A stretch of DNA of 64,000 nt, taken from Amyloporia xantha (Eukaryota; Basidiomycota; Agaricomycetes; Polyporales; Adustoporiaceae). Positions 22,035 through 33,301 of the stretch are shown here, one piece after another. The translations under genes and the position numbers were made by a program. Location of the stretch: assembly GCA_036971615.1 (NCBI GenBank), contig JAYKKR010000005.1, positions 682,001 to 746,000 on the forward strand. Direction: 5' to 3'. The notes under the pieces are model-generated. The model did not search any database and was not told where the DNA came from. It worked only from the letters and a program-made list of their open reading frames with translations. How positions within the stretch are numbered: the first letter of the stretch is position 1; every line of letters starts with the position of its first letter.

Positions 22035-24169
22035 AGTGGGTAATGAGTGCGCGGACTATCGCTGGTAGTGGACGGAAGGTTGATCAGAGTACTTATAGCT
22101 AGCTACTTTGGCAGCGTGAACTCACCAACTACATTTCAGTTCCGACCAGAATTTTGGTAGATCCACAAGATTCTCTATGCCATCTCATGCCGGGAAGGAC
22201 ATCACCATTTCTCCTGCCATGTTCGGTACCCATTTGATTGATCTGGTGCTGACACTTGGCACGCAACAACACGAACTGAGAAAGCTTGAACGCCGGGTGA
22301 TGACAGTCTTCGTTGCAACTTCATTTCGTGTCCAGTGAATTGCCGATACCGTGGTGGGCACGATTTGGAAGCTTGCGACATCGCAACTGCTTCATCATGC
22401 GCCGGTATGAAGGGCTACAGCCCCGCTGCCTCTGAAGGTGCATTCATTGACGACAGACACTTACACCTTAACGATACGTTATCGCACGTTCGCAGCAACC
22501 ACAGAACGACAAGTGGCAGACCACTGTTATGTATAAGCCGAGGCTCTATCCGCCAGACTGCGTGCATGGTCCCTGGTCCTTCGCGGGCCCTTTGCCACCA
22601 AGGAAAATCTATCGATACGATCTCTGCCAGTTAATATGAACGTATCTCGTGCACAGGGATCAGATCGCCAGAGACCCCTAGAAGCCGTGACGTTAAATGA
22701 TGTCGCAGATTTGAGACGCTTGAGACACATTGCTCCATACCGGCCTCAGGAAGGTCGAATTGAGTTAGCTGATTCGGAACAGCCGCTGAGGCGGACGTCC
22801 GAGCATCCGGTCTTAGCGTGAGAGAGGGCATGTGAGGTACAGGTGACATTGCATCATACTGCGCTACAGCGGTCTATTGAGATAGACATGAGAGTCGACC
22901 AACATTGTTCAAGCTTGCACATACCGATGAAGAGATATTACGGCTCCGGAACGCTCAAGTGGGTTCCAGCATCCGATCAACAGGGACACAAGAAAAATGC
23001 TTCCTCCGCTAGATTGACGGTCTCACGGGCGCTAATTTACGTCCCTGTGGGAAATTTACGGTCCCATTCCCATATCGAGACGTGTGTGATTGAGATAAGA
23101 TAAGACCCTCCAATCGGAGTCTGGCGGCACAACATCACCTGATATTAGCGCCCAAACCTGCCGCGTCGGAGTGGTCGCTCTTTTCCGGCCGAGGGACCGT
23201 AAATCTGGGACCGTAAAGTTGCCAGGTCGCACCGGTTTCGCGCTGACTGTAGGCGCGACGCCTGCGAAAATCAGCCACCCTCGCAGCCCACTTCGTCCCG
23301 CTAGATTGACGGTCCCAAGGCGTCAATTTACGGTCCCTCCTCTCTTTTCCGGCCTGCCTCGGCATGACCGCGGCACGCTGTTCCTCGTGCCCGGCCGCTC
23401 TTCTTGGACGCTTCAAATTTGGAGGGAGATTTTTCACATAAAGTAAACGGACCGCCTGTGATCAGGCGCCGAGTCGTATTTCAGCGTCATGCACAATTTC
23501 TTATGTAATGAAGGTACATGACGCAGTCAATCATGGCCAACGCGCGTATAATGTAGACAACGCGCTTACGAGAACAAAATCATGCAGGATGCCAGAAGGA
23601 CAGACGCGGTTAGTCTATTTCAGGCTGCGTGTGTGTTCACAAATCGGTACAGTATGTCAAAGCTCATATGGAACAACGACAGTACTGTCGAGAGGTCGTA
23701 CCTAGGCCATGAGAAGAATCCACAGAACAATCAGCTAAGACAAAATCAAATGATACATGGAGAACAGTTCAAGTGGGAAGCTAATGAGACCGCATTGAGC
23801 TATACCGTCTTCCATACCGAGGCTGTACTAGTCCCAAGATAATTCATATATGAGAGCAGTGCTGCGGTTGTTGCCGAAAAAAATGTCGACGATATCTGTG
23901 TCATGTACGGACAGCACAAATCTGCAGAGAGCATGGAAACACAAGCCAGATGGGTGATTACGCTTAGATATTCAGTCAATGGGGAGTCAGGTAGAGATCC
24001 AGTTGTTTAGAAACAGAGAGTGGCCTGAGACGATAAGTATTGTTGCTCTCAGCAGAGGGATAGATTACCTTTTTTGGGTAGACAACAAACAAGGCCCAAC
24101 TACTTTAGTCATTTCCAGATTCTCATGTAGCAGTCAGTACTAAAGCACCCTCCGCAGAAATTTACGTCT
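22035..24169. other. intergenic with a repeat cluster, no supported gene
   Basis: Upstream region of the C2H2 gene and of PPG1. Apart from the repeat cluster at 23,005-23,340 I see only short frames of no family. GC content drops toward 24,100, just before the PPG1 start. Confidence 0.4.
23005..23340. repeat. cluster of direct and inverted ACGGTCCC repeats
   Basis: A segment beginning CCGCTAGATTGACGGT occurs twice in direct orientation (about 23,007 and 23,298), each followed by AATTTAC and GTCCCT. The core ATTTACGGTCCC or a one- or two-base variant appears seven times in all: five in plus orientation (about 23,014, 23,034, 23,053, 23,303, 23,326) and two inverted, as GGGACCGTAAA (about 23,193 and 23,206). 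CTCTTTTCCGGCC also occurs twice (about 23,178 and 23,341). There is no reading frame. This looks like remains of one or two non-autonomous elements, possibly nested; no clean target duplication was found. Confidence 0.65.
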
Positions 24170-25489
24170 ATGGCTCCCTTTGATCTCGACGCCTGCATCG
24201 GGCAATTACTCCGGAAACAACTGCTACACGAGGCTCTCTTGCGTGAAATATGCGAAAAGACCAAGGAAGTACTGATGCGGGAATCCAATGTGGTGCACGT
24301 TAGTGCTCCCGTGACAGTGGTAGGAGACATTCACGGGTACGTCCAGCCAGCACACCAGTCAACTAGTTCTGATACAACATCCAAGGCAGTTCTACGATCT
24401 CATCGAGATTTTTCGAATAGGGGGCTACGCACCACATACGAACTATCTTTTCTTGGGTACGTTTACCATGACCGCACTTCCATGCTTATGACTAACCTTC
24501 GGCCAGGAGACTACGTAGACCGGGGGCTTTTCAGTGTTGAAACCATATCACTGCTGACCTGTCTAAAACTGCGCTATCCTGACCGGGTACAACTTATCCG
24601 AGGGAACCATGAATCGAGAGCAGTCACACAAGTTAGTCTTCCTTTCTGCATTAGTCAGTTGATATTTCATAAATGTTCTCGTAGACATATGGCTTCTATA
24701 CTGAATGTGTTCGGAAATATGGATCATCGCACGTTTGGACATATTTTACGGATATGTTTGACTTCCTGACACTGTCTGTTGTCATTGACGACAAGATATT
24801 CTGCGTGCATGGTGGTACGTTAGTCCGTCATGCACAGGCCACATCCAACTTTGCTTGACATTGCTATGTTTCCAGGATTGTCCCCATCAATACATTCTAT
24901 AGACCAAATTAAAGTCGTCGACCGATTTCGAGGTGCGGTGGGACTAATTATAATGCCAATACGGTGCCATCTAAATGTTTGAGCAGAGATTCCACATGAA
25001 GGGCCTATGGCTGACCTTGTCTGGTCAGACCCTGATCCGGAAAAAGAGGATTTTGCAATATCTCCGCGGTGTGTAATGTTCTGTTCCCACCTCTGCATCA
25101 GACGGCTTACGTTTTTATGCGGCAGCGGTGCGGGTTATACCTTCGGCTCTGGGGTGGTTTACAAATTCTTGGAGACAAATCAGATGTCACATATCTTGCG
25201 GGCGCATCAATTGTGTATGGAAGGCTATGCCTCTCTGTTTGACAAGCATCTATCGACAGTGTGGTCGGCTCCCAATTATTGTTACCGATGCGGGAACTCA
25301 GCGAGTATCCTGGAAGTGGGTCCCGGTGAATCCATGTATTTCAATGTATTTCAAGCAGCGCCAGAGAATGAGAGGGACGGGCCCAGTCACCAGGCTGCGC
25401 AGAATGCGGGTGGAAAGGTGCGTTGTATGCTGTTCCCATGATGTATCTTGCTTACAATATCATTGCAGTTGCCCGAATATTTCCTATAA
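24170..25489 (+). CDS. PPG1: Ser/Thr protein phosphatase PPG1 (PP2A-like)
   Basis: Eight exons: 24170-24336, 24386-24456, 24507-24631, 24685-24814, 24876-24932, 24987-25068, 25126-25417 and 25469-25489, giving 314 aa with every junction in phase. All PPP signatures are present: GDIHGQFYDL, GDYVDRG, RGNHESR, CVHGGLSPSI, and the WSDP and [11 protein letters not shown] regions. The N-terminus ([15 protein letters not shown]) and the CYRCGN segment match the PPG1 branch of the PP2A group rather than PP2A, SIT4 or PP4. The last exon is only 21 nt and supplies LPEYFL, preserving the C-terminal Leu that is carboxymethylated in PP2A-type enzymes. PPG1 is linked to glycogen control and, in yeast, to Far-complex dephosphorylation of mitophagy receptors. 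The gene appears intact. Confidence 0.95.
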
Positions 25490-26822
25490 GTTATGTGAAG
25501 ATAGATACCCTGTGAGACGTGGCTATTCTGTAATGAATGTTGAATTGTAAGGTAGACATATTAAGTGTGCATTTACTCGCGGAAAGCTGCCTGGTCCCAC
25601 TTGAGTTACAGTCTCAGAACCAAAGGCCGATGTCATTGATACGTATATATTCGTTGTGTCCCTCTTCGAATGGAGACCAGATCACAGTATCATTTACACA
25701 GATCTCCAACTGAGAGTCGCCTTTACGATCGGATCATCAGCAGCGAACGACACTCAAAATACTTCCGTCAATCCGTGTTTTAAGCGAGTATAGTCGCTGG
25801 GACGATGTATGACTGCTCATCTCGTGTGGTAAACCTGCAGCGCGCATCTGACATGGAGCCGAATTACACGCCACCGCCACCCCTAGTCGGCCACGGTTGC
25901 CGGAGAGCTCAGAAGCATGTTATAAAAACAGCAGCGCCTTACACCCTCTTCAAGGTGTCTTCGATCAGCTGCTTTTTGCCATAGCTGTAGCCGGCCACGG
26001 ATGCAATCACGACCGACGAGTTCCCTTCCTAAGAGCATACCGTTTAATACTAGACCACTAGAAGGCAGTGGGATCGGCCACTCAGCATGGGGTCCTCGTT
26101 CAATATGAACGTGCGCACTAATTCTTCTGCAGCATAGGTGCCACGTCGTTTTCAGACGTATCAGGCTCGGGACACAGTCACGGCTCGTCATTCAACCGGC
26201 GAGGAGCCTGTAGACTAATGTCTTCCATACCTCCATGAACGGATCGCCTAGTCAGCAATGTTATCTACGAATATATCAAGCCGTGCAATACAAGGTTCGA
26301 AACGAGAGCAAAATATTGGTTCGATATCCATGGATGCATCCGACAGTGACATTACAGCGCACAATCTGCGCATGCATGACGTGTCTCTCTTGAGTAGGTA
26401 ACAACCCCATCACGAGATAGTGCCAAGCGGCAGTGTCAACAAGTCGATGATCTGGTATGACTTCCACTCCGACTGGCAATATAGTTGATTTCACGACAAA
26501 TCAAGCGTATTAATAATTTATAGCGCAATTACTGGAGTAACCCTTGGTACAAAGCGGACGAGTTTATCTGCCGTCTACCATGACATCGATATAACCAGGG
26601 AGTGAGACAAAAGGGGACATCCGTCAATCAAAGGCACGATAGTACGAGAATGCCGTAACGACACATCACCGCCTACTCCACACCTAACCGCAAAGTCAGC
26701 CTACAAGGAGGTTATTGCTTCAGCGCGGTAGATGGAAGACGGCAGCGAGGCTGTGCACTCGGCGACTCCTGCTCCAACGGTCGTAATAGTGGCCGCGGCT
26801 AATGATGTCTTCCGTTGCATTG
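25490..26822. other. intergenic, no supported gene
   Basis: The region between the convergent PPG1 (+) and CRAL-TRIO (-) genes should hold both 3' UTRs. The remaining frames are short, stop-rich in all phases and without similarity to known families. Confidence 0.4.
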
Positions 26823-28292
26823 TCATGGCTTGGCACTATTCCTCCGACGAACCTTGCGCGTTAGGATAGCTAGAACGAACAGCAGTATGACCACGATGTG
26901 TGTCCTCCATCGTGTCCACAGAAGCCGTGCGAGGGTGTATACAAGGTCGCGCTTACGACGGCGGCCGTGGAGTAAAGTTGGGACCGATGAATTGTAGGAA
27001 ACAGGATAGCCAAAGAATGGGTTCCCAATAGATGTGGAGGAAGCGGAGAATGCAGCCTCATCAAACCTGTGCATCTCAGCTTCCGAGGCACGAGGCTCGG
27101 CGAGCTGCTGGACAGCGGAAGGATGCGAAAGGTGAGCATACAATGGATCATACAACTCTGCCAGCGGTGGTAAGCGACCGCCGTAATCTGTAGAGTAGGC
27201 TTCAGTGCTCTTTTCCACAGCATGGAACGGCTAAAACTTACCTGCGGGTAGCGACTCTGGAGAGAAATATTCCAGTAACTCCGCCGTGGACGGGAAGAAT
27301 ATGCGGAGCAATGCCGAGGAAGGTAAGACGCGCCTAACGAAATCTATGATGAGCTAGAATGTATAGCCGTATAGGGGATAGACCTGCTTTGCAAGCTTCC
27401 ACATGCTGGAATGAGCCCACGTGTAATTCAATACAAACGCTTATAAACTGCGTGTCAGGAGTTGCCTGTATGGGATTGCGCTATAAAATCTACTGACCTG
27501 ACGAGAGTATACCCGGATATTTGGGCATTACTTCGCGTACAAACCAGGAAATCAGGTCCATCTGCCGCTACCCAACTCACATGACACATCAGGGAAATCA
27601 GCATAAACAGGTGATGGCAATTGACATACAAGGTTTTCAAGTGTCATGCCATCCAAATCTACCAAGGCAGTGTATTGCAAAATGGGTCCCATGGCTAAAT
27701 CATCCGAATCGCGCTCGGCATTGAGCCGCTGGAGATGTAAGCGCAGATGTTCGAAGAAGTACAATATCGCCTCCTGAAGATTTTCCGGTGCGGTCGCTAT
27801 AGCTGAAAATTTGAAGACCAGGATAGGACGCTTGAATGGATCATGGATGCTTGTCGGCAGACACCTCAAAGACGGTGTTGTGTAATGAGCCACTGAAGGA
27901 AGTATGGCACGCCGCCAAATTAACACTTGTCTTATGGAATCCATGGCATGCTCTGGAGAAAATTTTCGACTCTATTGGAAATATGACAATAAGACTTTCC
28001 AGATCATCCAGTAAAAATGAGAATGCTGAACCTTTAGCATGCGAAAGATCGATCCTAAATCTCGTCGTTAGCGCGGCGAAGCAACTAGGCCTCAAGGTCT
28101 TATTCACATACCCAAATCTTCCAGGAAACATACCACCAGTTCTCCTTCAGCGCTGTCACCACCTTGATCCGTGGGCTTAGGCAAAGCCTCTCTCTTCAGC
28201 GCGCTCTGCAGTGTCAATACTGCATCCAAGTTGTCTTCATAAAGTGCGGTCAGAACGTCGTATTGAGACCGAAGGGACTCATATATGGTCAT
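26823..28292 (-). CDS. CRAL-TRIO (Sec14-like) protein with C-terminal TM anchor
   Basis: A multi-exon minus-strand gene starting at MTIYESLRSQYDVLTALYED. Exons then give IDLSHAKGSAFSFLLDDLEK joined to HAMDSIRQVLIWRRAIL (CRAL-TRIO N region), then IHDPFKRPILVFKFSAIA, MGPILQYTALVDLDGMTLEN, FVREVMPKYPGILSS, SMWKLAKQ, LLRIFFPSTAELLEYFSPE and YGGRLPPLAELYDP. These are the lipid-binding core and the closing strand of Sec14-type phosphatidylinositol transfer proteins. After a Ser-rich linker the last exon ends with a basic segment, a hydrophobic stretch THIVVILLFVLAIL and a basic tail (TRKVRRRNSAKP), which is a tail-anchor layout. This suggests a lipid-transfer domain held on an internal membrane. 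The exact membrane and lipid cannot be told. Confidence 0.85.
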
Positions 28293-28568
28293 TCTTGAAG
28301 CAGTCCACAGGTGAGTTATGTGAATAATATGCGACTAGGTGACCGTGAGCGCAAGCTCAAGTTTGAGTTAACTTACTTTACCTAACCGGCTGGTGGAGGC
28401 TAGGAACCATCGAAGCATGTGAATATCCGCGAGAGTTCACCGCGATCAGACGCGTTCCGCGCTACTCACGTGATCCCGCGAGACGCATTTCTGCCGTGAA
28501 GTTACGCTCAGACGGAGAGATCTCTCTTCAGGTCATATCTTCATCCGTGACTAGGCAGGGCAATAACC

Positions 28569-30520
28569 ATGCAGCTGGGACCCTTGGTGCAGTGGTTTCA
28601 TGAAAAAGATGGCTTTTTTGACTCGTCTTCCGTGGGTATCACCAATTTTCCTGCCCACGGGCGTGGAGCGATAGCCCTACGAGATATTGAGGTACGGATA
28701 CAAGACCATCATCCCTGCTCTGATCTGAATTATGCTAGGAAGGACATACACTTTTCTCCATACCTCGCGAGCTCACGCTCTCAACGCGAACATCCTCATT
28801 GCCAACTAACTTTGGGAAGAAAGCCTGGAAGCAATTCGGACTGGACAGCGGCTGGGTCGGACTTATTCTCTGTATGATGTGGGAAGAAGCACAGGGCACT
28901 TCATCCAAGTGGTCCGGCTATCTGTGTGCGACACTGCCTAGTCTTCTGTGACCCTCGCCTCCTCATCCTTTTTTCCCAGCTACGTTGCCATCGTCGTTTG
29001 ACACGCCTATGTTCTGGAGTGGACATGAGTTAACGGAGCTACAGGGGACTGCTGTGCTGGGTTCGCCTTCTCCTAGCCATGCACGCGTGCATTGGTGATT
29101 CAGTTCCATTATTCTAGGCAAAATCGGCAGAGATGAAGCAGAGCGAGATTACAAGCAGAAGTTACTCCCTGCAATTACGGTATGCCGTTTGATGACAAGG
29201 GAAAGCTTATCTGAACCTTAATTAGAGTCGCTCGGATTTGTTCCCTGCGGGAGCTGCCAACAACTACAGCCTGGAGCGATATCATATCATGGGCAGCCGA
29301 ATACTGTCGAGGAGTTTCCAGGTTGAGCCGTGGAGGGTCGAAGACATAAATGAGTCGGACAACGAAGATATTCCTAAAGACTTGGAAGCTGATGAAGCAG
29401 CCATGGATGTTGACCCTGCAGTACCACCTCTCGCCCCAGACGCAGGTTCCGATGGAGAACATCAAGCTGAACAGGAAGGAGAAGGAAGCCAAGACGACGC
29501 AGATGAAGAAGACGAAGACACGGAAAATCCGGCAGATGTAGCTATGGTCCCGATGGCTGACATGCTGAACGCCCGATTCGGCTCCGAGAATGTGCGCCCA
29601 TGGCCTTGTCTGATCGTCTTTGCCAGTACTCATTGAAGAGCAGGCTAAACTCTTTTACGAGGAGCGTGATCTAAAGATGGTCACCACAAAATCTATCAAA
29701 GCAGGCGAGCAGATCGTGCGTGTCAAGCTAATTATACTATGTCGAGCCCACCACTTAAGTGCGGTATTCTAGTGGAACACTTACGGCGACCCACCTAATT
29801 CTGACTTACTCCGCCGTTATGGTCACGTCGACGTTTTACCGCTGTCATCGCCTCTCACCGGAGAGGGTAACCCAGCCGACATCGTTGAGATCCGTGCAGA
29901 TCTGGTCGTTTCTGTCGCAACAGTAAGTACGACAAATGATCTGCAACAACGAGTCGAATGGTGGCTAGAAGACGCTGATGACGAGTGGGTGCTCTCCAGT
30001 TTTCCACTTGCGGTGGCCATTGACATGTTGCCCTCATAGCACCTTTGTAATTGGAACTGACTGCGAGCTTCCAGAGGAGCTCGTGTCTTTCGTGCGGCTA
30101 TTACTCCTCCCCGACGATGAGTGGGAGAAAGTGAGGAACAAGGCCAAGCTACCCAAACCGAAATTCGATGCCCAGATACTCTCCACAATCCATATCGTGA
30201 TTGAACGACGGATTGCAGAATATCCGACTACAATGGCGGTACGTTCTGCTGCCCATATAGAGATGACACCAGGAATTCAAGAAGTACAGGACGATGAAGC
30301 GCTTCTGGCGCCAGGGAGAATACAAGATCTCTCACTTAACAAAAAGCACGCAGTCATTGTGCGGCTTGGAGAAAAGCGAATTCTTCATGGATCCTTGGGG
30401 CAGGTGAAGACAATGCTGGAAAAATTAACCGCTAGCTCTACAGGGAGCAAACAGAAGAAGAGAGGCAGGGATGTACAAGGAGTTGAGCCGGATACACGAG
30501 GAAAGAAGGCGAAGAAATAG
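28569..30520 (+). CDS. SET-domain ribosomal lysine methyltransferase, RKM4/SETD6-like
   Basis: A multi-exon gene starting MQLGPLVQWFHEKDGFFDSS. The SET domain opens with FPAHGRGAIALRDIE, continues HTLFSIPRELTLSTRTS and WVGLILCMMWEEAQG, then a divided middle with RILSRSFQVE. An acidic insertion of about 60 residues (DNEDIPKD to DEDTENPAD) precedes VPMADMLNARFGSENVR, KSIKAGEQI and WNTYGDPPNSDLLRRYGHVD, which together form the SAM and substrate pocket. The C-terminal Rubisco-LSMT-type helical domain follows (LPEELVSFVRLLLLPDDEWE; HAVIVRLGEKRILHG) and a basic nuclear-type tail (KKRGRDVQ, RGKKAKK). Yeast RKM4 monomethylates ribosomal protein L42. Exon borders inside 28,690-29,220 were inferred from frame continuity. 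Confidence 0.88.
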
Positions 30521-31131
30521 AATTCAGTGTCTCAGCTTGGTCCAGCGAGTGTCCTAGATGCTTACCATTGACATTAGCACTCAACGGCTGATATTCAGCA
30601 AACGGATATCCGGAGATGCTGTCCTGGTTGGTGTCGTGATCACTGCTACTGTGGTGATCCGATCCTGAACCCTGTGTGATTGTTCTGCAACAATTTTCGA
30701 CGATAATCATTCCAACAGATGTCACCCGGACATTCGGACCATCCGAAACTTGACGAACTGCTACTATCAAATGGAAGTCCATACCACCCGTGATAAATAT
30801 TCCGAACATATACGCACTCTGCCATAAATCCTTGAACTAAGTTATGCTTAACATTGATTAGCTAAGCCACAGGCCGGGTCTTCTTTAAAACATGTTCACT
30901 CACCGGGGCGCGCGAGCCTGCGCAACTTCTACGCACATGCTTACCCGCTTTTGCTGGACCGGTCGGGCAGCCCGCCATTGAATCACCTGTGCTTCTGTGT
31001 ATCGTCCGGCTACAGTCGGATCACAATATTATCTCGCAGTCTGCTGTCAATTACACGAGAACATAACCAATAACCACCTTGACGGTCGTATTATTATACT
31101 TCTATCTGCCCATGATACCTGAACACGCCCA
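30521..31131. other. intergenic between convergent genes
   Basis: No supported gene lies between the SET gene (+) stop and the Nudix copy A (-) stop. It includes AT-rich sequence near 30,850 consistent with 3' UTRs. Confidence 0.4.
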
Positions 31132-32798
31132 TCATCTGAGAGCCCAATCGCGTATCAACACGCCTGCAATCGCAGTCAAGGGAGGGATCCTGAATGGTAC
31201 TGCGGTTGGTCCATCTGCTTCGGCTGGGCCTCGCACGTCAGCTGACGGGTGCGGGAGACGGCTCAGTTCATCGTGTGCTTCTGCCATTTTGCGGTGGTCG
31301 TGTTCAGTGAGGCGCATTCCCTCCTTATGGTGGATGACGTGGAGGATTTCTTCACGCGTGTACCAACGGGCATCTAGGCGCAAGGCGTTTTAATCAAACA
31401 TGTGGATTATGGCACATTGGGTCAAAGAACTTACCCTCAAGTTCGTTGTCCAGGTCTGTGCGTAGTGGCTGTGACGAATCGGCAATCGCATAGAAGCCTA
31501 CCATCAGGTTAGAGGGATAAGGCTACAGCATTGCTTTAGTCAGTGACTTCATCATTACGTTGCTTGATGGTACGTGCCCAAGGTTGACTTGAGTGGTATC
31601 GCACGTCCCGTACTCTCACTCCAGCTTCCTCCCATAGTTCCCGCTTAACCGCGTCTTCGAAGGACTCAGCGGGTTCCACGAATCCCGCCATGGCCGAATA
31701 GAATTTCTCAGGCCAGTTCTTCTGTAGGACGCAGAAAGCCAGTCAGTGTAGGCCGTCGTTGTAGAGATTCGAAGTCTGCCTGACATTTCTACCCAGTAAT
31801 ACTTTGTCCTTAGCCTCGTCTATAACCGCCATTATGACCACGGGGTCCGTCCTTGGATGAGAGAAGTTGTGCAGACCCTTACTATGCGGCAGTCAGTGAG
31901 GCCGTGATTGAAAACACTGTAAAACTTATGACGAACGCAGTCAGACATGGCTGTCTGCCAGCACTCGTCACCCATGGTAGCACGGATGAACAGGACAGTT
32001 TCCAACCCGCCCAGTGTGAATACGAGGGAGATCCGCAGGAGGGACAGAACTGAGAATAGTACGATCTTCAGTGGTCCGAGTGCCGTGACTGCAGGCCATG
32101 TTCGTACCTTATTACGCGCATTCCAGTCCACCAAGCTCCTGGCCGTAGCGAATACGCTCGCGTCGAAATCATCGAATGCGGTCATGGCACCCCTGGGCTC
32201 TGCAAAGGAGAACTCTGAACTACCTTCGTTCGCTGAAGACTTCTGTAACACAGTTGCGAGTTTATGTCGTTCTACGTCAGAGACGTCCAATGAAAAGAAA
32301 GGTGTCCCCTCGAGATTGGAAACAATACGTTCTGCGTCACTCTTGGCACTGAAATCGGACGATGGGAGGGCATGCATGCCTGGCTGTGACTCGTGCAGAC
32401 CCAGAAAGACAGCAGGAGGCCCATGAAATCTAGAACCCTGCAGTGCGGGCGCATCGCCCGCGACAGAGGATCCATCTGCTTGTCCTTGGCCAAAAAACGG
32501 CTCGTTGCCCAGCAGCGGTCTGACATCGGCTGTAGTAAAACGGGCTAAGGCTGGCTCATGTGTTCTAGGCTTGGACACCATCAGCGGCTGGCCCTTTTGA
32601 AATATGACCCAGCGTGTCGCTGGAGAAGGGATGACTGCATTTAGGAATGACTGGGACGTCCGCAACCAGGACAGACGGTTCAAGGGTGATCCGCTGAAGA
32701 AATTCACATAGCTGCGATCAAGTTGAGTCAACCAACACCAGAATGTCAAGCTCAATGCGCTCGGATGCATAAACTTCGGGTACTCACTTCTTCATCAT
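31132..32798 (-). CDS. NPY1: NADH pyrophosphatase (Nudix), tandem copy A
   Basis: Minus-strand gene starting MMKN, spliced to YVNFFSGSPLNRLSWLRTSQ. A long N-terminal domain leads to SLVDWNARNK, then a zinc ribbon (FCPSCGSPSYSHWAGWKLSC and GRQPC), KGLHNFSHPRTDPVVIMAV, and the Nudix box GFVEPAESFEDAVKREL followed by WEEAGV, with all catalytic Glu residues. SQPW is spliced to PYPSNLM, giving the SQPWPFP-type motif that marks the NADH diphosphatase (NudC/NUDT12/Npy1) group. The enzyme splits NAD(P)H into NMNH and AMP, usually in peroxisomes. The intron inside SQPW|PYP (31523-31577) begins with GC rather than GT. The C-terminus (IRDWALR) has no obvious peroxisome signal. It is the downstream member of a tandem pair with the gene at 33,302. 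Confidence 0.9.
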
Positions 32799-33301
32799 GC
32801 TTCCTGGTCGCAGGCTGACTGGGCGACTAAGGCCCTACCATGCAACAAAGGGTGGGCAAACGAAGAAGTTGGATGCAAGATGTGGTCCCGGACCACCGAA
32901 TCCGCTGCGAATCTGTGTCTGGAGATCAAATCTGAAAGAAGTCGCGGTCCCAGAGAAAGTAAGTGAACCGTATTGGGATCGGGCTAAATCTTAGATGGTG
33001 GAAGTGGTTGGGTACGTTAACGTCAAGTAACCGTTCTAACTTCTTCCCGCCGTACTGACCCGAGAAGGAAAGACAGATGGCGTCTCCCATGGGAAACACA
33101 CCTCGTACGCGGGTCCGGGTGCAACGGACCCTGCTCGTTGAAGGACCACACAGTGCTAACGTAGCTTGTGTCACATACACTAGTACTTATCGTGCTGAAC
33201 ATTTCCACTCTATTTGCTATTGGCACATTCTAGATTCTACACATCCCATGATTATTGGATTACACCAGGCTTCCCCTCAAAGCTACCAGCTTCCGTGCCG
33301 G
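32799..33301. other. spacer between the tandem Nudix genes
   Basis: This 503-bp spacer must contain the promoter of copy A and the 3' UTR of copy B. No further gene is supported. Confidence 0.4.

Noticed and set aside
29175..29633. 152-aa minus-strand frame with hydrophobic FIFFICVVLASFSF-type segment
   Set aside because: It mirrors the acidic insertion of the SET methyltransferase; complement of GAA/GAC codons gives Phe/Val.
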